Shown here in pieces: positions 1 through 7,369 of a stretch of DNA of 37,957 nucleotides. The position numbers and the translations under genes are program-made. This stretch comes from Rhodoferax sp. (lineage in GTDB: Bacteria > Pseudomonadota > Gammaproteobacteria > Burkholderiales > Burkholderiaceae_C). The notes under the pieces are model-generated. The model saw only the letters and a list, made by a program, of their open reading frames with translations. It was not told the origin of the DNA and made no database searches. Each line of letters begins with the position of its first letter. Position 1 is the stretch's first letter. The stretch lies in NCBI GenBank assembly GCA_020048895.1, contig JAIFLV010000007.1, positions 1 through 37,957 of the forward strand. Reading direction: 5' to 3'.

Positions 1-24
1 CTCGGTGAGGGCAAACTGGCATGA
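1..24 (+). CDS. 3' end of a gene upstream of rfbC (partial, possibly rfbA)
   Basis: Only seven codons and a TGA stop are inside the window, reading L-G-E-G-K-L-A-stop. The stop overlaps the rfbC start as ATGA (ATG at 21, TGA at 22-24), which is typical of translationally coupled genes. In many Gram-negative dTDP-rhamnose clusters the gene just before rfbC is rfbA, glucose-1-phosphate thymidylyltransferase. The identity here rests on that gene order only, because the tail is too short to recognise. Confidence 0.4.
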   Translation, partial: LGEGKLA

Positions 25-569
25 AAGTTACTCCTACCGCAATTCCTGATGTGCTGCTGATCGAGCCGCGTGTGTTCGGCGACGTTCGCGGCTTCTTTTT
101 TGAGAGCTTTAATCAGCGCGCATTCGCCACAGCGACGGGGCTTGACGTCAATTTTGTGCAGGACAACCACTCGCGCTCCCAACAAGGCGTGCTGCGTGGT
201 TTGCATTACCAGATACGCCAACCGCAGGGCAAACTGGTGCGTGTAGCCGCCGGTGAGGTCTTTGATGTGGCAGTGGATGTACGCCGCAGCTCGCCAACCT
301 TCGGCAAGTGGGTAGGGGTGTTGCTTTCGGCAGAGAACAAATTACAGATGTGGGTGCCCCCGGGTTTCGCGCACGGATTCGTTGTTTTATCCGAGGCTGC
401 TGAATTTCTCTACAAAACGACCGATTACTACGCGCCTGAGCACGAGCAGTGCATCGCGTGGAATGATCCCTCGATTGGAGTTGTCTGGCCTGCACTGCCG
501 GTGGCCCCGCAGTTGTCGGCAAAGGATCAGGCTGGCAAGCCTTTTGTGTCAGCTCCAGTATTTGATTGA
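21..569 (+). CDS. rfbC: dTDP-4-dehydrorhamnose 3,5-epimerase
   Basis: RfbC (RmlC) epimerises C3 and C5 of dTDP-4-keto-6-deoxyglucose, the third step of dTDP-L-rhamnose synthesis for lipopolysaccharide or exopolysaccharide, in the cytoplasm. The 182-residue product has the usual family length. It shows the N-terminal signature F-x-D-x-R-G-F-F-x-E-S-F (about residues 19-30), the catalytic His in RGLHYQ (His62), the cupin segment P-P-G-F-A-H-G-F (113-120) and the conserved Tyr in F-L-Y-K (Tyr131). The ATG overlaps the stop of the preceding gene as ATGA, and GAGG lies about 10 bases upstream, so the start is well supported. It is probably the last gene of a rhamnose operon that begins left of the window. 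The next gene starts 6 bases after its stop. Confidence 0.95.
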   Translation: MKVTPTAIPDVLLIEPRVFGDVRGFFFESFNQRAFATATGLDVNFVQDNHSRSQQGVLRGLHYQIRQPQGKLVRVAAGEVFDVAVDVRRSSPTFGKWVGVLLSAENKLQMWVPPGFAHGFVVLSEAAEFLYKTTDYYAPEHEQCIAWNDPSIGVVWPALPVAPQLSAKDQAGKPFVSAPVFD

Positions 570-575
570 ATTGTG

Positions 576-1028
576 ATGCGTAGCCTTCGATTTTTCACCA
601 TTTCTCTCGTGGCGCTTGTGGCGGCATGTTCTTTCTTGGAAAAGAGCGCACCGCCGCATCCGTCAGTGCCATCTCCGGTGCAATCGACGCCGACCCTGAT
701 TGGGGGGCAATGGATCGCGTTCGCCGTGGACGGATTGGTCGAAGTCATCGCTCCCAAACCGGCTTTGCGCTGGCTTCAGCTTGACAGTGTTGAGGGCAGC
801 GCAGGATGTATTGGTTTCTCCGCTCTGGCCAGTCCACAAGGTGCCAAATTGCGGTTTTCCAACCTCACGCCCGTGGGCAAGCCTTGCATGACGATGCCTG
901 GTGGTCAGGAGGACAAGTTTTTCAAGGTGTTGGAGCGAGCCCGCGCGTTGCGTTTCGAGGGCGATGCTCAATTGGTGTTGCTGGATGACGATGCGCGTGT
1001 TGTGGCAAGGTTTACCCGATCGCCCTGA
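576..1028 (+). CDS. META-domain (HslJ-like) lipoprotein
   Basis: This is a 150-residue protein with a short basic N-terminus, a hydrophobic stretch and a lipobox L-V-A-A-C with the lipidated Cys at about residue 18, so it should be an envelope lipoprotein. The rest resembles the META/HslJ fold: a W-I-A-F-A-V segment near the start, L-R-W-L-Q-L-D, a glycine-rich turn with Cys (E-G-S-A-G-C-I-G) and a second Cys before T-M-P-G-G. These domains occur in heat-shock and stress lipoproteins of unknown biochemical role. An in-frame GTG at 573 is an alternative start; the ATG at 576 gives the more typical signal peptide. The 3' end overlaps the convergent hoxW gene by 61 bases. It follows rfbC closely but has no obvious functional link to it. 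Confidence 0.7.
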   Translation: MRSLRFFTISLVALVAACSFLEKSAPPHPSVPSPVQSTPTLIGGQWIAFAVDGLVEVIAPKPALRWLQLDSVEGSAGCIGFSALASPQGAKLRFSNLTPVGKPCMTMPGGQEDKFFKVLERARALRFEGDAQLVLLDDDARVVARFTRSP

Positions 1029-1495
1029 CGCTCCTGTACCCACAAAACAGCCCACTCCAGTGCCTGCTGCAGATTGCGTGACGCTGCGTCACCCATCGAC
1101 GCGCCCAATTCGAAAGATTCTCCGCGAATGGCGAGCAGGGTGGTGGGTGGTGGCGCGGCACCCTGGAAATCCAGAAAAACCTGGAGCAAAGTATCGGGTG
1201 AAAGGGCGTGGCTGGTGTAGCTGGCATCGCGCAGGGGCAGCAAAGTGCGTGCCTCAAACGGCGCAATGCAACTGACGCTGGCATCAACCAAAAGAACATG
1301 CTGGCGGTCCACGAGATCCACGGCGTGCTCGATCTGTAGCTGGAAATCTTCCTGAAACTCCACCAGACCATGGGCCGCGTCGCCCAAGGCTTTGTGCAAT
1401 CCGGCGATGAGTAACGGCCCCAGCGCATCATCGCCGCGGCTGAGATTTCCCCAGCCCAGCACCAGAATTGGGGGGCGGGTTCCTGTCGCTAGCAC
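968..1495 (-). CDS. hoxW: Hydrogenase maturation endopeptidase HoxW
   Basis: HoxW is the nickel-dependent protease that cuts the C-terminal extension from the HoxH precursor after the NiFe(CN)2CO site has been inserted. The 175-residue product begins with the HycI/HoxW-type signature I-L-V-L-G-W-G-N-L-S-R-G-D-D-A-L-G-P. The acidic residues of G-D-D are the expected nickel contacts, and a further conserved V-D-A-S-V segment follows in the middle. The start is GTG at 1495, and the first bases GTGCTAG overlap the hoxH stop codon (TAG, 1491-1489), so the two are translationally coupled. It is the last gene of the hox operon. Its tail is low in complexity (S-S-S-S-N-T-N) and overlaps the convergent lipoprotein gene. 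The coupling to hoxH fits its role, because HoxH is its only likely substrate in the window. Confidence 0.9.
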   Translation of the reverse strand: MLATGTRPPILVLGWGNLSRGDDALGPLLIAGLHKALGDAAHGLVEFQEDFQLQIEHAVDLVDRQHVLLVDASVSCIAPFEARTLLPLRDASYTSHALSPDTLLQVFLDFQGAAPPPTTLLAIRGESFELGASMGDAASRNLQQALEWAVLWVQERQGDRVNLATTRASSSSNTN

Positions 1496-2955
1496 AGCGC
1501 CGCGTTCACTGCCCCGGACGGTCGCGTCAAACCATGCTCAGGTGACTTCAGTACCTGATCAACCACCGAGCCATCCGCGGAAAGCAGCGTGACTTCCAGA
1601 GGCATCTTGCCCAGCGCATGCGTGGCACAGGACAGGCAGGGGTCGTACGCACGGATCGCCACTTCGATATGGTTCAGAAGGCCTTCGGTAATCTCATGCC
1701 CACTCAGGTAGTCGCGTGCCACTGAGCGCACGGCTTCGTTCATGGCCTGATTGTTGTGCGTAGTGGAGACGATCAGATTGCAGTGCGTGACCAGGTCATC
1801 GTCGCCTACCGTGTAATCATGGATCAGTGTGCCGCGCGGCGCTTCGATAATGCCTACGCCGCTACGCTGCCGCTTGCCCGTGGTCAGCAAGTCACCGCTG
1901 AGCAATGCCGGATCGTCGAGCAATTGTCCGATGACCTCCACGGAGTGCAGCATCTCTATCATGCGGGCCCAATGGTAAGCCAGGGACGCATGCACCAGCT
2001 CACCCTGACCCCATGCGACAAACGCCTGCCGCTCCACTTCAGCCTGCGGACTCGGAATGAAGTCGCAATTCTGTACACGGGCCAGTGGGCCTACACGGTA
2101 CCAGCCAAGCTCACGACCGAGGCCTCGCAAGTGGGGAAACTTCATGTAGCTCCAGGACCGCACTTCCTCTTCGATCAATTCCAGATAGTCCTGGTCATTC
2201 ACGCCGTCAAACAGGACTTTGCCGTTGGCATCCCGAACGCGCAACACGCCGTCGTACAGATCCATCGCACCATCCGCGCGCACCAGCGAAAGGAGGTTCG
2301 AACGGAAGCTGCCAAATTCTGTGTATAGCGGAGCGTTCTGACCATGCAACTGTTTTGCAATGTCCACTGACTCCTGCGCCCACTCGAGCATCACGGGCAA
2401 TTCCTCACGCAACTTGTCGCGCTCTGCAGCAGTCACCAATTTGTTGATGCCACCGGGAACCGCGCCTGTGCCATGGACCCGCTTGCCCGATGTGATGCGA
2501 ATGATCTCCTGCCCGTATTTGCGCAGCAGGATGCCCTTCTTGGCGATTTCGGGATACGCTTTTGCCACGCCCACAATGTTGCGTTCTGCCACCGCGGAAT
2601 CAAATCCGAACAGCAGATCAGGCGATGAAAGGTGAAAGAAATGCAGTGCATGCGACTGCAGCATTTGTCCGTAGTGCATGAGTCGACGCACTGCCTCGGC
2701 GCTGGCCGTGATGGGGGTGGCACCAATCACGCGATCAAAGGCCTTGGATGCTGCCAGGTGGTGTGATACCGGACAAATGCCGCAGAGTCTCTGCACCATG
2801 ACCGGCACCTCCCAGTACGGGCGCCCTTCGATGAACTTCTCGAACCCTCGAAACTCCACGATGTGCAAGCGCGCCTGCTGGACGCGGTTTTCCTTGTCCA
2901 GCAGCAGAGTAACTTGATCTTGCGGGTTGGCTGCAGTTTCCAGATCAAAGCTCAT
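1489..2955 (-). CDS. hoxH: NAD-reducing hydrogenase large subunit HoxH
   Basis: HoxH carries the NiFe active site of the group-3d soluble hydrogenase. The N-proximal ligand motif R-L-C-G-I-C-P-V-S-H-H (Cys58, Cys61) and the C-proximal motif D-P-C-L-S-C-A-T-H (Cys440, Cys443, His446) are intact. The segment V-E-F-R-G-F-E-K-F is typical of the subgroup. Maturation should cleave just after the D-P-C-x-x-C-x-x-H motif, which leaves an unusually long propeptide of about 42 residues. The protein has 488 residues. Odd point: the first 14 residues (M-S-F-D-L-E-T-A-A-N-P-Q-D-Q) stand where family members have the D-P-V-T-R-I-E-G-H-type motif, and no such motif exists between the hoxY stop and V-E-F-R-G. 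The gene starts 9 bases after hoxY (GAGGAAC lies at the hoxY stop) and is coupled to hoxW at its 3' end. Confidence 0.95.
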   Translation of the reverse strand: MSFDLETAANPQDQVTLLLDKENRVQQARLHIVEFRGFEKFIEGRPYWEVPVMVQRLCGICPVSHHLAASKAFDRVIGATPITASAEAVRRLMHYGQMLQSHALHFFHLSSPDLLFGFDSAVAERNIVGVAKAYPEIAKKGILLRKYGQEIIRITSGKRVHGTGAVPGGINKLVTAAERDKLREELPVMLEWAQESVDIAKQLHGQNAPLYTEFGSFRSNLLSLVRADGAMDLYDGVLRVRDANGKVLFDGVNDQDYLELIEEEVRSWSYMKFPHLRGLGRELGWYRVGPLARVQNCDFIPSPQAEVERQAFVAWGQGELVHASLAYHWARMIEMLHSVEVIGQLLDDPALLSGDLLTTGKRQRSGVGIIEAPRGTLIHDYTVGDDDLVTHCNLIVSTTHNNQAMNEAVRSVARDYLSGHEITEGLLNHIEVAIRAYDPCLSCATHALGKMPLEVTLLSADGSVVDQVLKSPEHGLTRPSGAVNAALC

Positions 2956-2964
2956 GCAAGTTCC

Positions 2965-3555
2965 TCAGTCGTAGTGAATCAGACCGTGTCCCAGCTCGGG
3001 AGTGCGTCCCGCCAGCAACTCGGTGAGAAAGGTCCAGATGGCATCACCCGAAGGTGGGCAGCCTGGCAAGAAATAGTCAACATGTACCACTTCGTGAATA
3101 GGATGCACCTGATTCAAGGGAAGGGGCAATTCGGGATCGTTGGGTATCTGGTTGCCAAGTGTGCCGCCCACCTGGTGGCAGTAGACGTCCCGCATCATGA
3201 TGCCAACATCGCGCTGGTTGCGTTGCGCAGGCAGGCCACCGTTTACTGCGCAGGCGCCCATGGCAATCAGGGTTTTGCAGTTGGCTCGAAACTCGCGTAG
3301 CACATGCACGTTCTCCGCGTTACATAGGCCGCCCTCAATCAAGCCAATATCACAGCGACCAATCTGTTTGATGTCCGTGAGTGGCGAACGGTCAAACTCG
3401 ACCAGTTCGATTAGTTCCAGCAGGCGCTCATCGATGTCCAGAAATGACATGTGGCAGCCAAAGCAACCGGCTAGCGACACGGTGGCGAGTTTCAGCTTGC
3501 GCGGCGCACGCGCAGCAAGATAGGGAGCTGCGCCAGGTTTCAATGCAGGGTTCAT
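2965..3555 (-). CDS. hoxY: NAD-reducing hydrogenase small subunit HoxY
   Basis: HoxY is the [NiFe]-hydrogenase small subunit, which carries the proximal [4Fe-4S] cluster next to the NiFe site and passes electrons to HoxU/HoxF. The 196-residue product contains the four expected cysteines in G-C-F-G-C-H-M-S-F (Cys31, Cys34), M-G-A-C-A-V and L-P-G-C-P-P-S. It has no Tat signal and no medial or distal cluster domain, as expected for cytoplasmic group-3d enzymes. The ATG overlaps the hoxU stop as ATGA (3552-3555). The neighbours hoxU upstream and hoxH downstream make the assignment secure. Confidence 0.95.
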   Translation of the reverse strand: MNPALKPGAAPYLAARAPRKLKLATVSLAGCFGCHMSFLDIDERLLELIELVEFDRSPLTDIKQIGRCDIGLIEGGLCNAENVHVLREFRANCKTLIAMGACAVNGGLPAQRNQRDVGIMMRDVYCHQVGGTLGNQIPNDPELPLPLNQVHPIHEVVHVDYFLPGCPPSGDAIWTFLTELLAGRTPELGHGLIHYD

Positions 3556-4286
3556 GAATGTCTTTCATCCAGTTGCTCGGACACCGGTTTTTCATCGAAT
3601 TGCCGTTTGCCAATCGGGATCGCAAATCCCTGCCGTTTGTGCAGGATGGCGCCCACCGGGCAGACGTTGGCGGCACGGTCGGTCGCGGCAAGTGCACTGT
3701 CTCCCATTTGACCGCTGGGGCTATTGATAAGAAGGTGTGTGTTGATACCGTGGCCCCCAATGGCAAACACCTCTTTGTGATCAATGTCCTTGCTGGCACG
3801 TACGCACAATGAACACAGAATGCAGCGGTTCAGATCGAGCAGCAAATCGGGGTGACTGGCATCGACCCTGCGGTGCGGGTAGAACTCTTCAAAATGAGGC
3901 CCCTCCATGCCCATGTCATACGCCGTGGCCTGCAAACGGCAGTTACCGCTCTTTTCGCAGGACGGGCAAAAGTGGTTGCCTTCGATGAAAATCATCTGCA
4001 GCAAGATTTTGCGTTGCGCGTTCAGGTCGTCGGTGTTGCTTTCTACTTCCTGCCCGGACGCTGCCTGCACGGCGCAGGCTGCACCAATGCGGCCATTGAT
4101 GCGTACAGTGCACAACCGACAAGACCCCTTGGCACCGAAATCCGGATGCCAGCACAAGTGGGGAATGTAGTAGCCCGCGCGGGTGGCGGCTTGCAGAATT
4201 GACTCGCCAGGACCGAATTCGACCTCGTCTCCGTCCAGTGAGAAGGTGCCAGGGTTCAGTGCATCAATACGGGTGTGGTCGGTCAT
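3552..4286 (-). CDS. hoxU: NAD-reducing hydrogenase diaphorase subunit HoxU
   Basis: HoxU is the iron-sulfur relay between the HoxY cluster and the HoxF flavin, homologous to the N-terminal part of complex I NuoG. The 244-residue product shows a plant-type [2Fe-2S] ferredoxin domain (Cys45, Cys56, Cys59, Cys71), a His/Cys-ligated [4Fe-4S] motif H-F-C-P-S-C-E-K-S-G-N-C (His105, Cys107, Cys110, Cys116) and a [4Fe-4S] set C-I-L-C-S-L-C (Cys155, Cys158, Cys161) with Cys209 in N-V-C-P-V-G-A-I. It starts with an ATGA overlap with hoxF and ends with one into hoxY, so all three genes are translationally coupled. The length is close to that expected for HoxU. Confidence 0.95.
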   Translation of the reverse strand: MTDHTRIDALNPGTFSLDGDEVEFGPGESILQAATRAGYYIPHLCWHPDFGAKGSCRLCTVRINGRIGAACAVQAASGQEVESNTDDLNAQRKILLQMIFIEGNHFCPSCEKSGNCRLQATAYDMGMEGPHFEEFYPHRRVDASHPDLLLDLNRCILCSLCVRASKDIDHKEVFAIGGHGINTHLLINSPSGQMGDSALAATDRAANVCPVGAILHKRQGFAIPIGKRQFDEKPVSEQLDERHS

Positions 4287-6073
4287 GCCAGTGTCTCCAG
4301 ATGGGCGCCACTATCGTCGCGTCCGGTTGCGAGCCGCGCCTGTGACAACTCTGCGTCCATGTCAAATCCAGGTGCGAAGTGCAGCGACTTCATATGCTGC
4401 TCGAACGAAGGCCGGAACTTGGCGATCGTGTCACGCAGTGAGTTGCAGGCAGTCGCTCCCAGACCGCAGTGCGTCGCGCCATGCATCAACTTGTCCAGTT
4501 CGTACAGTATCTGAACATCCGCACTGGAGCCATACCCTTTCTTGAGCTTGTCCATTCGGCGCACGACAAGCTCGGTGCCCACCCGGCACGGGGTACAAAA
4601 GCCGCAACTCTCATGCGCAAAAAACTGGGCAAAATTGTGTGCCACCTCAAACATGTCCCTGCTGCGGTCAAACACCATGAACGCGCCTGCCGTGTGCACA
4701 TCTTCAAAACCCATGCGCCTGCTGAACTCGGACGCCGACAGACAAACGCCTGATGGCCCGCCCACCTGTACGGCCTGCACATTGGTGGCACCGCAGTCTT
4801 CCAGAATACGACCAATGCGGGTTCCAAATGGATACTCGTACAGGCCGGGACGTTCGCAGTCGCCCGATATGGAATGGATCTTGGTGCCGGTGGAACTCCG
4901 GGTACCAATGCTGGCCCACCACTCGCCTCCGTGCACTGCCACATGCGTGGCTGCGCAAAAGGTCTCTACGTTGTTCACTGTGGTGGGCTGGCCCAAATAA
5001 CCACTCTCCACCGGGAACGGCGGGCGGATGCGCGGAGTGCCACGCTTGCCTTCCAGGGACTCGATAAGGGCGGACTCTTCGCCGCACACATAGGCACCGG
5101 CACCAACGTGAATTTCGATGTCAAAGTCAAAACCCGGCACAGACTGAATGGCGCTACCCAGCAGACCCAGTTCACGTCGACGTTGTAAAGTTGCTTCCAG
5201 CGACTCCAGCAAGTACCCGTACTCACCCCGGAGATACACAAGGCCTTTGCGCGCACCAATTACGTAGGCTGCGATGGTCATGCCCTCGAAGATGGTGTCT
5301 GCATAACTGGTCAGGAGCACGCGGTCCTTGAACGTACCGGGCTCACCCTCGTCCGCGTTGCACACGACGTAATGGGTGGTGCCTCTGGCATTCCGACACA
5401 GTTGCCACTTGGTTCCCGTCGCGTAACCTGCACCACCACGTCCTCGCAGCTTGGAACGTTTCAAATCGTCCAGCATAGCCTGCGGCCCTCGTGCAACCGC
5501 TGCAGCGATAGCTTGGCCCGGTACAGGTTGCTCGCCCAATTTGACGTTGGCCAGTCGAATTTGATTGTCGACCCGTGACCACTCAGCAGGCCACTGGTGC
5601 ACAGGGACCTGCCCCTCGATCAAGGCAGCCATGTGTTCAATGCGCCCCGGTGTCAATCGGGTCACCACGCGGTGATGATTGATCAGTGCAGCCGGCCCCT
5701 GGTCACACATGCCGGTGCAAGAGGTGGTCGACACGCTGACGCGGCCATCGGCGCGCATTTTGTTGGGCTCTAGTTTGAGCAAGTGGCGCAGATGACGCTG
5801 CATTTCCTCGCTTCCCAGCATGCGGTCGGTAATGTTGTCGCTGAACAATACACGGTATTGCCCAATGGGCTGCTGATGGAAGAAGCGGTAGAAGCCCGCG
5901 ACGCCCTCTACATGTGCCAATGGAAGTTGCAACGCTTTTGCCACCACACTCAGCGTGTCACGCGACAGCCAGGTTTGTTGCGCCTGGATATCCCGAAGGA
6001 GTTGTACCAAGCGGTCAGGGGCACGACCGTGCCGCTCCAACAGTGTTTCGATTCCGAACTCAGTGGGGTTCAT
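4283..6073 (-). CDS. hoxF: NAD-reducing hydrogenase diaphorase subunit HoxF
   Basis: HoxF is the NAD(H)-binding flavoprotein of the soluble hydrogenase, a fusion of NuoE-like (about 1-150) and NuoF-like (about 175-560) domains. The NuoE part keeps only one cysteine pair, S-C-T-G-M-C-D-Q (Cys119, Cys123); the other pair of complex I NuoE is replaced around F-S-D-N-I-T-D-R-M. I believe other HoxF proteins share this loss. The NuoF part has the NAD/FMN loop G-R-G-G-A-G-Y-A-T-G-T-K-W (from 211), the FMN segment D-E-G-E-P-G-T-F-K-D-R (241-251) and the [4Fe-4S] motif E-S-C-G-F-C-T-P-C-R (Cys490, Cys493, Cys496). The 596-residue length fits HoxF. It is the first gene of the operon; AAGGA lies 10 bases before the ATG and a candidate anaerobic promoter lies upstream (6105-6153). 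Confidence 0.95.
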   Translation of the reverse strand: MNPTEFGIETLLERHGRAPDRLVQLLRDIQAQQTWLSRDTLSVVAKALQLPLAHVEGVAGFYRFFHQQPIGQYRVLFSDNITDRMLGSEEMQRHLRHLLKLEPNKMRADGRVSVSTTSCTGMCDQGPAALINHHRVVTRLTPGRIEHMAALIEGQVPVHQWPAEWSRVDNQIRLANVKLGEQPVPGQAIAAAVARGPQAMLDDLKRSKLRGRGGAGYATGTKWQLCRNARGTTHYVVCNADEGEPGTFKDRVLLTSYADTIFEGMTIAAYVIGARKGLVYLRGEYGYLLESLEATLQRRRELGLLGSAIQSVPGFDFDIEIHVGAGAYVCGEESALIESLEGKRGTPRIRPPFPVESGYLGQPTTVNNVETFCAATHVAVHGGEWWASIGTRSSTGTKIHSISGDCERPGLYEYPFGTRIGRILEDCGATNVQAVQVGGPSGVCLSASEFSRRMGFEDVHTAGAFMVFDRSRDMFEVAHNFAQFFAHESCGFCTPCRVGTELVVRRMDKLKKGYGSSADVQILYELDKLMHGATHCGLGATACNSLRDTIAKFRPSFEQHMKSLHFAPGFDMDAELSQARLATGRDDSGAHLETLA

Positions 6074-6104
6074 GGCAGGACTGTCCTTGTGTCAAACGCA
6101 GAAT

Positions 6105-6153
6105 GGTCGCGATTATGTGAGGGCATAAAGCCGGTACGTTTGACCTTTATCAA
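6105..6153 (-). promoter_or_regulatory. Candidate FNR/Anr class II promoter of the hox operon
   Basis: On the minus strand the 14-mer at 6153-6140 reads TTGATAAAGGTCAA, a 9/10 match to the FNR/Anr consensus TTGAT-N4-ATCAA. A CATAAT hexamer at 6117-6112 matches the -10 consensus at five of six positions. If transcription starts at 6105, the hexamer spans -12 to -7 and the centre of the dyad is at -41.5, the standard spacing for class II FNR activation. The leader would be about 32 nt and contain AAGGA. This suggests oxygen-limited induction. Well-studied hox operons in Cupriavidus use sigma-54/HoxA instead, and no -24/-12 element was seen here. Basis: sequence match plus known promoter geometry; not experimentally shown. 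Confidence 0.7.
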
Positions 6154-6188
6154 CCTTTTCGGCCGCAGCGCATCGATCGAGAACGGAC

Positions 6189-7352
6189 TTAACCCGCCGA
6201 GTCGATGAGTTCCGCGCTGATATCACTGACCCGTGTGACACCGGTTAATGCCATGGTCACTTCAAACTCGCGCTGGAAGGTGGCGAGCAAATCAGTCAGG
6301 CCCGAAGAACCGCCGCCTGCCAGTGCCCAAATCCATGGCCTGCCGATGAGAACGCCATTGGCACCCAGAGCGACGGCCTTGAAAACATCAACCCCGGAGC
6401 GCACACCACCATCAACGAGCACCTCGAGTTTGGCGCCCACCGTGGCTGCAATGGCCGGCAGCTTAGCGATGGTGGACGCAACACAGTCCAACTGCCTGCC
6501 ACCATGGTTGGAAACAATGACGCCGTCGGCCCCAATGCCAGCGGCAGATATCGCGTCATCGACTTCCAGAATGCCCTTGATTAGCAGTTTTCCGGGCCAA
6601 ATGCTGCGCAGCCACTCGATGTCGGACCACGTCACCGAAGGGTCGAACTGAGCGTCGATCCAGGCTCTGAACGCGTTGAGGTTCGTGGCATCGGGAACCA
6701 GTGCCGCGAGACTGCCAAAGGTGTGGGGCTTGCCACCCAAAGCGACGTCCTTGAGCCAGCCCGGGCGAACCACCAGTTGCCGCACCTTTCCCACTTTGCC
6801 CACGAGCGAGTTGGTCAACATCCCATTGCGGGTATCGCGGTGGCGCATTCCGGTCACTGGCAAGTCCACCGTAAAGACCAACGTCCCACATCCCGCCGCC
6901 AGAGCACGCTGCAGCAGCGACTTGACGGCTTCGCGGTCGCGCATCATGTAGAGCTGAAACCAGAAAGGCTTGTTCGAAGCGTCTTTCACTTCGGACAATG
7001 AGCAGATGCCCACGGTCGACAGGGTAAATGGAATCCCTGCATTGTTGGCAACTCGTACTGCCTGCGCTTCCCCCCGGCGGGACATCATGCCCGCCAGTCC
7101 GATGGGCGCCAGCGCCATGGGCATGCGGACCTGTTCTGCAGCCAGTCGTGTCGACGTATCGATAAGGGATACATCGCGCAGCACGCGTTGCTTGAGTCGT
7201 ATCTTGCTGAAGTCTGTCGTGTTGGCTGCCAGAGTCACCTCGTCATTGGCACCACCATCGATGTAGTCAAACAGAAACCGCGGCAGGCGGCGTTCAGCGC
7301 GTGCCCGGTAGTCCGATGCGGTTGCGGCAACGATGTCGAGGGTTTTTCCCAT
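6189..7352 (-). CDS. FMN-dependent 2-hydroxyacid dehydrogenase (LldD/mandelate dehydrogenase family)
   Basis: The 387-residue product belongs to the FMN-dependent alpha-hydroxyacid oxidase/dehydrogenase family (LldD, MdlB, glycolate oxidase), TIM-barrel enzymes that oxidise L-2-hydroxyacids to 2-oxoacids. Visible features are F-D-Y-I-D-G-G-A-N-D-E near the N-terminus, M-A-L-A-P-I-G-L-A-G-M, the catalytic His in S-N-H-G-G-R-Q-L-D (His283), and V-D-G-G-V-R-S-G with G-R-P-W near the C-terminus for FMN phosphate binding. The N-terminal start resembles LldD. The substrate could be L-lactate, but the ThDP enzyme encoded 17 bases upstream, probably in the same transcript, argues for a pathway in which the 2-oxoacid is next decarboxylated or condensed. 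The gene ends 115 bases before hoxF, and the hox promoter lies in that gap. Confidence 0.85.
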   Translation of the reverse strand: MGKTLDIVAATASDYRARAERRLPRFLFDYIDGGANDEVTLAANTTDFSKIRLKQRVLRDVSLIDTSTRLAAEQVRMPMALAPIGLAGMMSRRGEAQAVRVANNAGIPFTLSTVGICSLSEVKDASNKPFWFQLYMMRDREAVKSLLQRALAAGCGTLVFTVDLPVTGMRHRDTRNGMLTNSLVGKVGKVRQLVVRPGWLKDVALGGKPHTFGSLAALVPDATNLNAFRAWIDAQFDPSVTWSDIEWLRSIWPGKLLIKGILEVDDAISAAGIGADGVIVSNHGGRQLDCVASTIAKLPAIAATVGAKLEVLVDGGVRSGVDVFKAVALGANGVLIGRPWIWALAGGGSSGLTDLLATFQREFEVTMALTGVTRVSDISAELIDSAG

Positions 7353-7369
7353 CTCAGTGTCCTTTGGTG

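Noticed and set aside
5503..5535. GATAGCTTGGCCCGG in hoxF as another dispersed repeat copy
   Set aside because: Only a short core matches, and the encoded residues fit the conserved HoxF sequence.
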